Below, piece by piece: positions 47,101 through 58,310 of a DNA stretch of 64,000 bases. Under the pieces are notes generated by a model. The model had not been told where the DNA came from, ran no database searches, and was given only the letters and a program-made list of their open reading frames with translations. The stretch comes from Dugong dugon. Lineage: Eukaryota > Chordata > Mammalia > Sirenia > Dugongidae. A program made the position numbers and the translations under genes. The stretch is from assembly GCA_030035585.1 (NCBI GenBank), contig CM057467.1:68312941-68376940 (forward strand), given 5' to 3'. Each line of letters opens with the position of its first letter. Within the stretch, counting starts at the first letter, position 1.

Positions 47101-47907
47101 ACAGATAAACTAGATAATTGGGATCTTCTAAAAATCAAACATCTATGCTCTTCAAAAGATTTCACCAAAAGAGTTAAAAGAGAACCTACAGACTGGGAAA
47201 AAATTTTTGGACAGTACAAGTCAGACAAAGGTCTAATCTCCATAATCTACAAGAAAATCCAACACCTCTACAACAAAAAGACAACCAATCCTATCAAAAA
47301 ATGGGCAAAGGAAATGAACAGACACTTCACCAAGGAAGACATTCAAATGGCCAACAGACACATGAGGAAATGCTCGCGATCACTAGCCATTAGAGAAATG
47401 CAAATTAAAACCACAATGAGATACCATCTCACCCCGGCATTACTGGCACGAATCAAAAACACTGGAAATAACAAATGTTGGAGGGGCTGCGGGGAGACGG
47501 GAACTCTTATACACTGCTGGTGGGAATGCAAAATGATACAGCCATTTTGGAAAATGATATGGCGTTTCCTCAGAAAGCTAGAAATAGACGTACCATTCGA
47601 TCCAGCAATCCCACTCCTAGGAATATATCCTAGAGAAATAAGAGTCATCACTCGAATAGACATATGCACACCTATGTTCATGGCAGCATTATTCACAATA
47701 GCAAAACGATGGAAACAACCTCGATGTCCATCAACAGACGAATGGATACACAAACTATGGTACATACACACAATGGAGTACTATGCAATAAGAAAGAACA
47801 ATGAATCGGTGAACCATCTCATAACATGGATGAAACTGGAGGACATCATGCTGAGTGAAATAAGTCAATCACAAAAGGACAAATATTGTATGAGACCTCT
47901 ATTGTAA
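44114..47907 (+). pseudogene. L1 copy B ORF2: broken N-terminal half, 621-residue open C-terminal half
   Basis: The endonuclease half (44114-44987) carries the GCACGCAC duplication at 44459-44466 and a frame loss near 44940; a TAA lies at 45410-45412. All three are shared with copy A. From 46042 a single frame is open to the natural end at 47907. It contains the RT core [11 protein letters not shown] near 46180 (catalytic FADD), the thumb and linker ([20 protein letters not shown]) and the cysteine motif CX3CX7HX4C ([18 protein letters not shown]). The open half looks younger than the rest, but it lacks a start and the endonuclease, so it is not an active L1. Confidence 0.88.
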
Positions 47908-48644
47908 AAACCCATGAAAAAATTCACATGCAAAATGTAACAATCCTTGTTGGTTACCAGGGATGGGAGGGGGGGGGGAATACTAAATAGGTAATAGGTA
48001 AGTGGTAACTTGGGTGAGAGATGAGATAGTACATAGTACAGGGGAAACTAACACAACCTGCACAAGGAAAGGTCATGGAGGCCCTATAGACACATCCAAA
48101 CCCCCCGAGGGACTGAGTTGTTGGACGGAGGGCTCTGGGGACCATGATCTCGGGGAACATCTAGCTCAATTGGCATGACACTACTTATAAAGATAATGCT
48201 CTACATTCTACCTTGGTGAGTAGTGTCTGGGGTCTTAAAAGCCTATGAGCGGCCATCTAAGATACTCCACTGATCTCATCCCTTCGGGAACAAGGGAGAA
48301 CGAAGAGAGCAGGATACAAGGAAAAGATTAGTCCGAAGGACTAATGGTCCACAGCTACCAAGGCCTCCACGGGACTGAGCCCAGTACAGCTGGATGGTGC
48401 CCGGCTACCACCAATGACTCCTCTGACCAGGATCACAACAGAGGGTTCTGGGCAGAGCTGGAGTAGGATGTAGAGTATAATTTTAACTCCCAAAAAAAAA
48501 AAAAAAAAGAAGACCAGATATACTGGCCTAAAGAATACTAGAGAAACCTCGAGAGTGTGGCCCCCAGACACCCTTTCAGCTCAGAGGGGAAGTTACCTTC
48601 AAGGTTCGATGTTAAGCCTGGGAATGGACACCCCAGTAAAACTA

Positions 48645-48926
48645 AATGGGACTAACGATGTACAGGAGTCCGGTGACAAGGGCCAGAAGGCAGAGGGAGA
48701 GTAGGAAACTGATGATAAGGAACACAAATTGAATAAGGACACTGTCGATGTATTGTGAGATTGTTGACCACTGCTATAGGGCAACATTTGTAGTAACTAT
48801 TAAATGGGAGGCTGTTTTGTCTTGTAAGCCTTCATCTTGGGCGAGAATGGCAGCACAATTGGAAGAGCATAGTCAGTATCACTTAAATGTGTAAGTAAAA
48901 AGTTTTGAAATGGTGTTTAAATAAAA

Positions 48927-48957
<31 letters not shown>

Positions 48958-49243
48958 AAACAAATGAGACTAAAGAGGTACAATAGTCCACTGACAAGGT
49001 CCAGAAGACAGAAGGGGACAAGGAAGCCCCCTGGTGATAGGGAATACAAGGTGGAGTAAGGATATTCTTGATGTGCTGTGAGATTGTTAACCATTGTCAT
49101 AGGGCAACATGTGTAGTAATTGTTAAATGAAAAACTATTTTTTCTGTAAGCCTTCATCTTAAGTGAGAATAACAGCACAGTTGGAAGAGCGTAGTCAATG
49201 TCACTGAACTGTGAATGTAGAAATTTTTGAAACGGTGTATCTT
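48645..49243 (+). repeat. ~315-bp tandem duplication in copy B 3' UTR
   Basis: Unit 1, about 48645-48925 (GGGACTAACGATGTACAGGA ...), and unit 2, about 48963-49243 (GAGACTAAAGAGGTACAATA ...), share order throughout: 'gtgagattgtt', 'agggcaacat', 'gtaagccttcatctt', 'agaat.gcagcaca'. Copies A and C have one unit. Confidence 0.8.
48929..48961. repeat. (AAAT)n simple repeat
   Basis: About eight tetranucleotide units between the two 3' UTR units of copy B, possibly grown from an internal A-rich tail. Confidence 0.92.
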
Positions 49244-49426
49244 TGGCCATCTGTAATTTTCATCAAAAAAAAAGGTTGAGAATTTAGAGGCTTAATACGT
49301 TGTGGGGTTGTTAACCAATGTCAAAAAACAACATGTGTACTACTATTTCATGAGAAACTATTTGCTCTGTAAGCTTTCACCTGAAGTGCAATAAAATATA
49401 TATTAAAAAAAAAAAAAAAAAAAAAA

Positions 49427-51354
49427 GACTTCACCAAAAGAGTAAAAAGAGAACCTAGAGACGGGGAAAAAATTTTTGGACAGTAGAAGTCAGACAAAGG
49501 TCTAATCTCCATAATCTACAAGAAAATCCAACACCTCTACAACAAGAAGACAAATAATCCTATTAAAAAACGGGCAAAGGAAATGAACGGACACTTCACC
49601 AAAGAAGACATTCAAATGGCCAACAGACACATGAGGAAATGCTCGCGATCACTAGCCATTAGAGAAATGCAAATTAAAACCATAATGAGATGCCATCTCA
49701 CCCCAGCATTACTGGCACAAATCAAAAACACTGCAAATAACAAATGTTGGAGGGGCTGCGGGAAGATCGGAACACTTATGCACTGCTGGTGGAAATGCAA
49801 AATGATACAACCATTTTGGAAAATGATATGGCGCTTCCTCAGAAAGCTAGAAATAGACATACCATTCGATCCAGCAATCCCACTCCTAGGAATATATCCT
49901 AGAGAAATAAGAGTCGTCACTTGAATAGACATATGCACACCTATGTTCATGGCAGCATTGTTCACAATAGCAAAACGATGGCAACAACCTAGATGCCCAT
50001 CAACAGATGAATGGATAAACAAACTATGGTACATACACACAATGGAATACTATGCAATGAGAAAGAACAACAATGAATCCATGAAGCATCTCATAACATG
50101 GATGAAACTGGAGGACATTATGCTGAGTGAAATAAGTCAATCACAAAAGGACAAATATTGTATGAGACCTCTATTGTAAAAACCCATGAGAAAGTTCACA
50201 CACAAAATGTAACAATCTTTGTTGGTTACCAGGGATTGGAGTGGTGGGGGGAAATGCTAAATAGATAAGAGATAAGTGGTATCTTGGGTGAAGGGTGAGA
50301 CAGTACACAGTACAGGGGAAACTAGCACAACTTGTACAAGGAAAGGTCATGGAAGCCCCACAGACACATCCAAACTCCCTGAGGGACTGAATTGCTGGGC
50401 GCAGGGCTCTGGGGACCATGGTCTTGGGGAACATCTAGCTCAGTTGGGATGACACAGCTTATAAAGACAATGCTCTACATCCTACCTTGGTGAGTAGTGT
50501 CTGGGGTCTTAAAAGCCTGTGGGCGGCCATCTAAGATACTCCACTGGTCTCATCTCTTCGTGAGCAAGGGAGAATGAAGAGAACAGGATACAAGGAAAAG
50601 ATTAGTCCGAAGGACTAATTGTCCACAGCTACCAAGGCCTCCACCGGACTGAGTCCAGTACAGCTAGATGGTGCCGGCTACCACCACTGACTGCTCTGAC
50701 CAGGATCACAACAGAGGGTTCTGGGCAGAGCTGGAGAAGGATGTAGAGCATAATTCTAACTCACAAAAAAAGGACCAGATTTACTGGCCTAAAGGAGACT
50801 GGAGAAACCTCGAGAGTATGGCCCCCAGACACCCTTTTAGCTCAGTGGTGAAGTTACCTCCAAGTTTCACAGGTCAGCCTGGGAATGGACAGCCCCATAA
50901 AACCAAATGAGACTAACGAGGTACAGGAGTTCAGTGACTAGGGCCAGAAAGCAGAAGGGGACAAGGAAGCTGGTGATAGGGAACCCAAGGTTGAGTAAGG
51001 ATATTGTTGATGTGTTGTGAGATTGTTAACCATTGTCATAGGGCAACATTTGTAGTAACTGTTAAATGAGAAACTATTTTGTTCTGTAAGCCTTCATCTT
51101 AAGTGAGAATAACATCACAATTCGATGAGCGTAGTCAATGTCACTGAACTGTGCATGTATAAATTTTTGAAATGGTGTATTTTTGGCTATGTGTATTTTC
51201 ACCAAAAAAAAAAAGAGGTTGAGAACTTAGAGGGTTGATAATGTTGTGGGGTTGTTAACCAATGTTATAAAACAAGATGTGTACTTCTGTTTCATGAGAA
51301 ACTATTTGTTCAGTAAGCCTTCACCTGAAGTACAATTTAAAAAAAAAAATCACA
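49427..51354 (+). mobile_element. 5'-truncated L1 copy C directly after copy B's poly-A
   Basis: Starts GACTTCACCAAAAGAGTAAA inside ORF2, runs through the ORF2 C-terminus (ends MRPLL near 50179), the 3' UTR and a poly-A. It begins immediately after copy B's A-tail. The 16-bp duplication that opens copy B closes after copy C. Its sequence is closer to copy A than to B, sharing a TAG (ACAGTAGAAG) and a TGA (CACTTGAATAG) where B has TAC and CGA. Confidence 0.9.
49428..50179 (+). pseudogene. L1 copy C ORF2 C-terminal fragment
   Basis: 49583-49924 reads [20 protein letters not shown] and the cysteine motif ([18 protein letters not shown]). After the TGA it continues in frame at 49943-50179 to the usual ORF2 end. 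Confidence 0.85.
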
Positions 51355-51372
51355 CAGAAAAATAAAAAAAAG

Positions 51373-51388
51373 AAGAAGAATGGGTTAA
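51373..51388. repeat. Target-site duplication, right, of the L1 composite
   Basis: aagaagaatgggttaa, exact partner of 42046-42061. Confidence 0.9.
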
Positions 51389-52685
51389 GAGAGGGGGAGA
51401 GCGGAGAGGATAGGAGGTGGTAGGCCGTGGGCATAAAATCTGGATGTACATCGGATCTTGGTAGCGGTGGCAGAAATAGAAAGAAGGGTTATTTCTGGCC
51501 TTAAAGATGAAGAAAAGGTTTGGAACCAAAGCTTCATGATCTGAAGTGGCTAAAAGGCGAATTTTTCTGATAAGCAATATTCCAAACTTGCCTTTACTTC
51601 TTGAATATTCCCTTCAAACCTCTTCCTCCCAAAATTCTCACTTTTTTCTTTTTCTCAGTGGGTGGGAGAAGATGTTCATGTTGTTGATATGTCCAAGTGG
51701 TTTAGGGACTTGACTCTGGAGAGATTTCCATTCTCAAGGAAGGGACTGGAAAATGGGACAAGAGAATAATTAGTGAGCCGGGACCATACTATATCCATCT
51801 TTATAGCCCCAGTCTGACAACTAATGAGACAAAATTAATGTTTTGTGTTTTTTTTTTTTAAATTATGATGAAGAAAATGTTTGGTATATTTTCCCGATCC
51901 CTTCTCATTAGGCAGCAAAGTTGGCTTTTGGTGATTTGCACTTTGTTCTGTCCTGAATAGACACAATAAGCCAATGCTGTTTATTCACCTTTTGTTTTGC
52001 CCTAGCCTCACCCTCTGATCTTGGAGGCTCCAGGACTCTTTTCTTGGTTCTTGTCCTTTCTCTCTTTCTCAGACTACTCAGCAGGAAAGCAGACTGTTTA
52101 CAAGCAGTCTGAGCTAACAACTTCCTATCCTGCTGATCAAATAGTTGCTGAAGTGAAACCTTCCTCAGGGCTGAGAGTGGGTGTTCTAGATAGTGCGTGT
52201 TTTGGAATATAAATGGACCTTTATTTTAAGAAAGATTATTTTTATACTACAAGTCCAGTATACAACAAAATACACACACATTTACAGCCTACTGGAAAGT
52301 ATGGAAACATAAACTGGACTTACTAGAAAGTACTAGATCAGTGGAAGGCTTACATATATGGCTTATTAATAAAAGGTTAATATTGAAAGAAATATAAGCA
52401 GCAAAGTAACATGCAGTTTATTGAGCCTCATATTTCCCTTGGCTTTAGTTTATATATATGAGATACAGTCTGATGGCAAGCCAGGGCAATTCCTATAGTA
52501 GTTATAGCAGCCCCATTTTAAAAATAGCTTGATAGGGAACATAAAACTACCAAACCACAAATCTTTGGGAACTATATGACAGATTCAGTTCCTGTGTTTT
52601 GTTTTATATGATCAGTCTTCCATACTTGGGAGAGACGAATATACCTTCTTTTTTTAAGCATTTTGAATCCTGTAGCTTCATTTCT
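51389..52685. other. Unassigned intronic stretch
   Basis: Short ORFs only, with no supported exon. No recognised element. Confidence 0.5.
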
Positions 52686-52886
52686 GTTGTAAGTCATGAT
52701 CGAACTGATTCTGACTTGTGGAGACCCCATGTGTGCAGAGTAGAACTGCTCCATAGGATTTTCAAAGCTGTGAACTTTTGGAAGCATATCATTAGGTTTG
52801 TCTTCTGAGGTGCCTCTGGGTGGGTTCAAACCCCAACCGTTGCACTGGTAATCAAGCATTTAACCGTTTGTGCCACCCAGGGACCT
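52686..52886 (-). mobile_element. Afrotherian SINE (older subtype), antisense
   Basis: TCATGATCGAACTGATTCTG, then GAGACCCCATGTGTGCAGAG, GAGGTGCCTCTGGGTGGGTT and head TTTGTGCCACCCAGGGACC. Confidence 0.88.
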
Positions 52887-52929
52887 CAGCTTCATTTCTT
52901 CTTACAGAAAAGAAAATAGGGGGGCAGCT

Positions 52930-53120
52930 GGTATATTAGAAAGGTGATGTACTACAAGCTGAGAAACCTGGATTCTGCCATTAATCTTGCCAAAAATTAG
53001 TTGTGTGTGACATTAGTCTTAACATTTAACACTTAGCACTTTTAAACTTTAGGATCTTCTTTTATAAAAGGGAAGTTGTACTAAGGTCTCGTCTGTCTCA
53101 AAGGCTCTTTGATTCTTTAC
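52930..53120 (+). mobile_element. MIR
   Basis: GAAACCTGGATTCTGCCATT, TTAGTTGTGTGTGACATTAG and ACTAAGGTCTCGTCTGTC...GATTCTTTACTG follow the MIR order, diverged. Confidence 0.65.
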
Positions 53121-55354
53121 TGTCTGTACCATGAAAGGCATAGCCTCTCTATAAGCCATTAAGTGGGGAAAAGAAGGAAAACAGGATATTCAGTGGTCAT
53201 GTGGAGTTTACAGATGGTGAATGTTCTCTCCTTCCTTCATGATCTTTAAAGGAAATTGCAGATTGTGGTAAACTGCAATGGCATACTATTTTTTATGTTT
53301 TTAGGGATACTTGGGCCAACAGTGGTTTATTTTGAAGCTTAGCAGGAATTCTAGGGAAATTTGCCAGTACATAGAGGGTACTTGGGAAAGTCATACCAAA
53401 GACAGAAATGTGGCGTGTCAGAGCCTGGCACCTCCCAGGTCTGGGTGTTCAATGTGTAGTATCTAAAGCAATTTTCATTCCTTGTCCAAGTTGCATTTTG
53501 TGTCACTGTATTCTCTTCCAAAAAGTCTTCAAAACTGCAAGACATATGCTCTGTGTGAATTAAGATATAAACTATTATTACTTTTCAAAATGGAAATTTC
53601 AAGTGTTTTTGGATTAAATTCATTAATGTCTGGAAAGGTTTAAATCCCTGGATCCCTGGTAGGAAGTATTTAATAGCCTTCACCCTTTTTAAGGATATCC
53701 TTTAACTTCATTTCAGTTTAAATTAAAATTTTCCTTAATTCTTCATGGTCCCCAAAAGAATAATTGTCTATAACTCTTTCCTTCCTGGAGGCAGTGGAGG
53801 AAAAGTCAAAAAGGGCCTCTCTGGTATGTCTGGGTATGAAAAATGGATTAATACACAGGTGGCCTAGACTTTGTAGCTGCTAAGTTTGTATACTTCTCAG
53901 AGTGACACAGGGATCTGTGGAAAGCCTATGATCGTCTGAAGTTCCAAATGGAGGCAGGGAATGCTCTTGATGGCAACATTTCATGGAGGGTGTGATTGAC
54001 ACTTGTACTCCAAACTTAAAACTTGGCAAGGAGTTTGAGACTGATTAGACAGAGAGAAGAGTCTGTGTCTTGATCATCTATGAATTTCTGATCTTTGTGC
54101 AAACCCAGATCCAGGATTTTGCCTTCTACTGTCATATCGTCCTCTGTTTCTGCTCTCGAAAGATTCAGATTATTGGGTGGAGCTTCTGGGTCTGGTAAAA
54201 AGAGTGGATGGTATACATATGCTTTAGCCTTTGATTGGCAATACTATTTGTCAATGGCATACTATTTTGCCTTTAAGACATTTTAGGTTTCTGGTATGCT
54301 TCATCTTTATACATTCTTTTCTCAATTTTTTTCTCTCTGGGAGTCTGAGTAAATAGAATGGGGAAAAAATTGGTGGGGTGAGGATAGGGGAAGATGGAAA
54401 AATGGTAAAAGGAGATAAAATAGGTTGTGGGTGCTTCCATAATTATGGAGGTTACAGTTTATTCCATTTATGGAGGTCAGAGAAATTTTCCATTGTTGAT
54501 TATGTTCCTTTCCGCTATTCAGTTAACTACTGCTTACCCTCTCCTTGCTACATATTTTACATGGAGGCAGAGTCAGATTTGTGTGAGTTTTTCTATTTCA
54601 TTCCCTAGAGATTGTGAAAATATTCAGATATATTTGTTCTGCTGTGAGAACAGATAACTGGAGGGCAATTCAAAATATTTGCTTAATGTTTTCTTAGAAA
54701 TCCTCAAAGAAACAGGGAGGATTTTAGACCCCTGTGATATGAAACTCACTGGGATACATACATTTTTTTAATTATTGGTAGTTCTTGGTCTCCCTTTCCT
54801 GGCTCTGCTGTTATCTGTCTTCCAGTGGTAGAATAACATAGCAAAAATTTTACTGTTGTACCTGATAGAGAAAGGCTGGGCTAAATTGTGTTGCACTAGT
54901 AAATTATATGATCAGGTAAAGTTTAGTTGAATCACTGAATATTAGAATGGGAGGGTCCTTCCATCCATATATTGATTTTCAAATGTTTATGCTTGGTTGT
55001 CTTTTTCATAAGATGTCTTATGCCAAGATGCAATATATAAAATAGATAAAAGCGATGACTGTGTTCATCTAGCAGCTCAGATATGCATTGTTTGGGTGAT
55101 ACATTGATCACTTACAACATGAATGTTTGGAAGAACACTAGAAAGTTGGGAGATTGCAGGAAACGTCTTAGTTATACAGGAGTTAGTTATGCAGGGACAT
55201 CCTTAACTCCTGTGCACTGAATGCCCCTACAGGCTTCCAAAATATTTTCTAGGGAACATTATCATCACCAATGAGAAGCACTAATCTGTAATCTCTGTTT
55301 AGATAATCTTACCAAGTTCCAAGGCTGTATGTACCATCTACATACCTGTGACTC
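53121..55354. other. Unassigned intronic stretch
   Basis: No coding evidence and no recognised repeat over about 2.2 kb. Two overlapping ORFs of 76 codons (54378-54657) show no domain. Confidence 0.5.
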
Positions 55355-57170
55355 CCAAACTTTTTTGTTTTTGTTTGCTTTTCTTAAAATTGTATTTTAG
55401 ATGAAGATTTACAGAGCAAATTATTTTCTCATTAAACAATTAATACATATAGTGTTTTGTGACATTGTTTGCCAATGCCACGACATGTCAACACTCTCCC
55501 CTTCTCGACCTTGGGCTCCCTGTTACCACCTTTCCAGTACCCTCATGCCTTCTCATCCTTGCCCCTGGGCTGGTGTGCCCATTTAGTCTCCTTTTGTTTT
55601 ATGGGCCTGTCTAATCTTTGACTGATGATTAGTGACCTCAGGAGTGACTTCATTAGTGAGCTATAAGGATGTCCAGGGGCCATACTCTAAGGGTTTCTCC
55701 AGTCTCTGTTAGACCAGTAAGTCTGGTCTTTTTTTTTTTTTTTTTTTTTTTTTTGAGTTAGAATTTTGTTCTACATTTTTGTCCAGCTCTGTCTGAGACC
55801 CTCTATTGTGATCCCTGTCAGAGCAGTTGGTGGTGGTAGGCAGGCGCCATCTAGTTGTGCTAGATTCAGTCCGGTGGAGGCTATGGTACTTATGGTCTAT
55901 TAGTCCTTTGGACTAATCTTTCCCTTGTGTCTTTGGTTTTCTTCATTCTCTCTTGCTCTAGACAGGGTGAGACCAGTGAAGTATCTTACATGGCCACTCA
56001 GAGGCTTTTAAAACCCCAGATGCTACTTAACCAAAGTAGAAAGTAGAACATTTTCTTTATAAACTATGTTATGCCAGTTGAGTTAGATGTTCCCCGAGAC
56101 CATGGTCCCCACAGCCCTCAGCCCAATAATTCAGTCCCTCAGAAAGTTTGAATGTGTCTTTGGAGCTTCCATGACCTCACCTTGTACAAGTTGTGCTGGC
56201 TTCCCCAGTATTGTGTACTGTCTTACCCTTCACCAAAGTTACTATTTATCTGTTGTCTATTGAGTGTTTTTCCATCCCCACCCTCCCCTCCCTCGTAACC
56301 ATCAAAGATTGTTTCTCTCTGTGTGTAAACCTTTTCATGAGTTTTTATAGTAGTGCTCTCATACAATATTTGCCCTTTTGTGAATGACTTGTTTCACTCA
56401 GCATAATGCAGTCCAGATTCATCTATGTTACGAGATGCTCCGCAGATTCATAATTGTTCTTTGTCATTGCGCGGTATTCCGTTGTTTGTATGTACCATAG
56501 TTTGTTTATCCATTCATCTGTTGATGGACAGTTAGGTAGTTTCCATCTTTTTGCTGTTGTAAACAATGCTGCAGTGAACATGGGTGTGCATATGTGTATT
56601 CATCTAACGGCTCTTATTTCTCTAGGGTATATTCATAGGAGTGGAATTGCTGGATCATATATGGTATTTCTGTTTCTGGCTTTTTAAGGAAGCACCATAT
56701 TGTTTTCTAAAATGGTTGTACCATTTTTCATCCCCACCAGCAGTGCATAAGAATTCCAGTCTCCCTGCAGCCTCTCCAACATTTGTTATTTTCTGGTGTT
56801 TGATTCGTGCCAGTAATGTCGGGGTGAGATGGTATCACACTGGTTTTGATTTGCATTTCTCTAATGGCTAGTGATCGCGAGCATTTCTTCATGTATCTGT
56901 TAGCTACTTGAATGTCTTCTTTGGTGAAGTGTCTGTTCATATCCTTTGCTCCTTTTTAAATTGGATTATTTGTCTTTTTGTTGTAGACCTGTTGGATTTT
57001 CCTGTGTTCTAGAGAGTAGACCTTTGTTGAATTTGTCATAGCCAAAAATTTATTCCCAGTCTTTAAGTTCTCTTTTTACTCTTTTGGTGAAGTCTTTTGA
57101 TAAGCATGAATGTTTAACTTTTAGAACATCCTGTTATCTAGCTTATCTTCTGGTGTTTGTGTATTGTTAG
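55355..57170 (-). mobile_element. 5'-truncated Afrotherian L1, antisense
   Basis: Begins with a T-rich tail (TTGTATTTTAGATGAAGATT), then the 3' UTR, then ORF2 C-terminal sequence to about 57170 (- strand 56728-56940 reads [20 protein letters not shown]). Both flanks hold similar T-rich sequence (ACTTTTTTGTTTTTGTTTG near 55360, ACTTTTTTTTTTCTTTG near 57172), a possible imperfect target duplication. Closest to the copy at 4321. Confidence 0.88.
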
Positions 57171-57189
57171 TTTACTTTTTTTTTTCTTT

Positions 57190-57270
57190 GTTATTAGAAT
57201 GTAAGCTCTTTGAGAGCTTACGTTGTCTGTTTTACTTATTGGTCTGTCTCCATGGTCTAACACAGTGTTC
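57190..57270 (+). mobile_element. L2-like 3' fragment
   Basis: AGAATGTAAGCTCTTTGAGA ... GTCTAACACAGTGTTCG resembles L2 3' sequence. Weak. Confidence 0.35.
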
Positions 57271-57669
57271 GTGGTGCAGGACCAAGTGAATCCCTACCTG
57301 GTGCACTGTAAAGCCAAGAGATAAGAAACACCGAGTTTTGAGAAAAGACAAAGTAGTTTATTGCAGAACAGCAGTGTGAGGAGCCAGGGGACTTGCCCAG
57401 ATCTGCCTCCTCATGCAGGGGCTAATCTGCATCATTTATTGGGATTCTAATGTAGGAAGTTATACATACTCATCAGTTTTCCGAGAAATCTCATGCATAG
57501 GTAATACAGGGCAGAGAGAGCGTGTGCGCAATGATCATATGTCGCATGTCCAGACTATGCATGGTCCGTGGGCAAGTTCTGGTTCAGTCTGGTTCTTGGA
57601 TTTTTGAAACACCTGTTATTTTTTCTGAAAAGCAAGCTAACAAAGTGGTTAAGCAAGGGGCATGGGGGA
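57271..57669. other. Unassigned stretch, possibly an antisense LTR
   Basis: GTAGTTTATTGCAGAACAGC could be a reversed polyadenylation signal of an LTR. Ends and duplications were not found. Confidence 0.25.
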
Positions 57670-57793
57670 GGTTGGATAAGAAACAGAAATAGACTGGGGT
57701 GATTTAGGCACAGGCTTCAGCTTCAAATCAAGGTTGGATAAAAAACAGAAATACACTGGGGTGATTGAGGCGTAGGCCTTGGCTTCATCTGGA
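57670..57793. repeat. 62-bp tandem duplication
   Basis: Two units starting GGTTGGATAA(G/A)AAACAG at 57670 and 57732, about 85% identical. Confidence 0.85.
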
Positions 57794-57904
57794 GAATGAA
57801 TGAGGTTCGTATATATAGATTGTTATGGAAGTACATGGGAGGGTCATCTTTTCTAGCTTAGGCATGGAGTGGAGGTGGTAGTGGTGGCTGTTGGTAAGGA
57901 AGGC

Positions 57905-58310
57905 TTCATGAATATGTGATTTTTTAGCTGAATCCTGAAGGACAAGTACGAGTTAGCCGCGTGAATAGGATAGAGGAGTTCTGGGTCAAGGGATCAATGT
58001 ACTGTTTACAAAGACCCAGAGGTTAGTGAGAGCATTTTGCAGTTAAATGTGTCTAGAGTGCAGAAGTGTGGCTTAGTGAGAGAAGGATTTAGAAAGGTGC
58101 ACCCAGAAGATGAAGTTCCTTCTATGCCATGGCAAAGGAGGCTATGGGGAGCCATCAAATTATTATTTTTTTACTGTTTTCAGAGTAATCAAAATTGCAG
58201 TTTTATAAAGATTATTCTGGCAAGAGGCTTGACATTTGATTGGAGGCTGACAAGACCAGATACTGTGAGACTTCTGCCTATACTTTCTTCTGCTTGGGTA
58301 TCTTCTATTT
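57905..58310 (+). mobile_element. Second copy of the ancient unassigned repeat
   Basis: CTGAATCCTGAAGGACAAGT, GGCTATGGGGAGCCATCAAA and GATTATTCTGGCAAGAGGCT follow the order seen at 38829-40125. Confidence 0.5.

Larger units (their letters stand above)
42062..49426 (+). mobile_element. Afrotherian L1 copy B, sense, 5' end within the 5' UTR
   Basis: About 7.36 kb: partial 5' UTR (42062-42656), ORF1 (42657-43540), spacer, ORF2 (44114-47907), 3' UTR (47908-49403) and a 23-A tail. Its first base matches 36303 of copy A, just upstream of the GGGATCCCACC motif. From there to about 45190 it mirrors copy A without indels (paired coordinates sum to 78365), then diverges. The 3' UTR carries an extra ~315-bp tandem duplication with an (AAAT)n between the units, absent from copies A and C. 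Confidence 0.92.

Noticed and set aside
46042-47907. 621-codon ORF as a possible independent reverse-transcriptase gene
   Set aside because: It is the C-terminal half of L1 ORF2 in register with the rest of the element; the upstream half is broken and no separate promoter is evident.
57271-57669. Antisense retroviral LTR
   Set aside because: Only a possible reversed polyadenylation signal is visible. No ends or target duplication could be fixed, so it stays unassigned.
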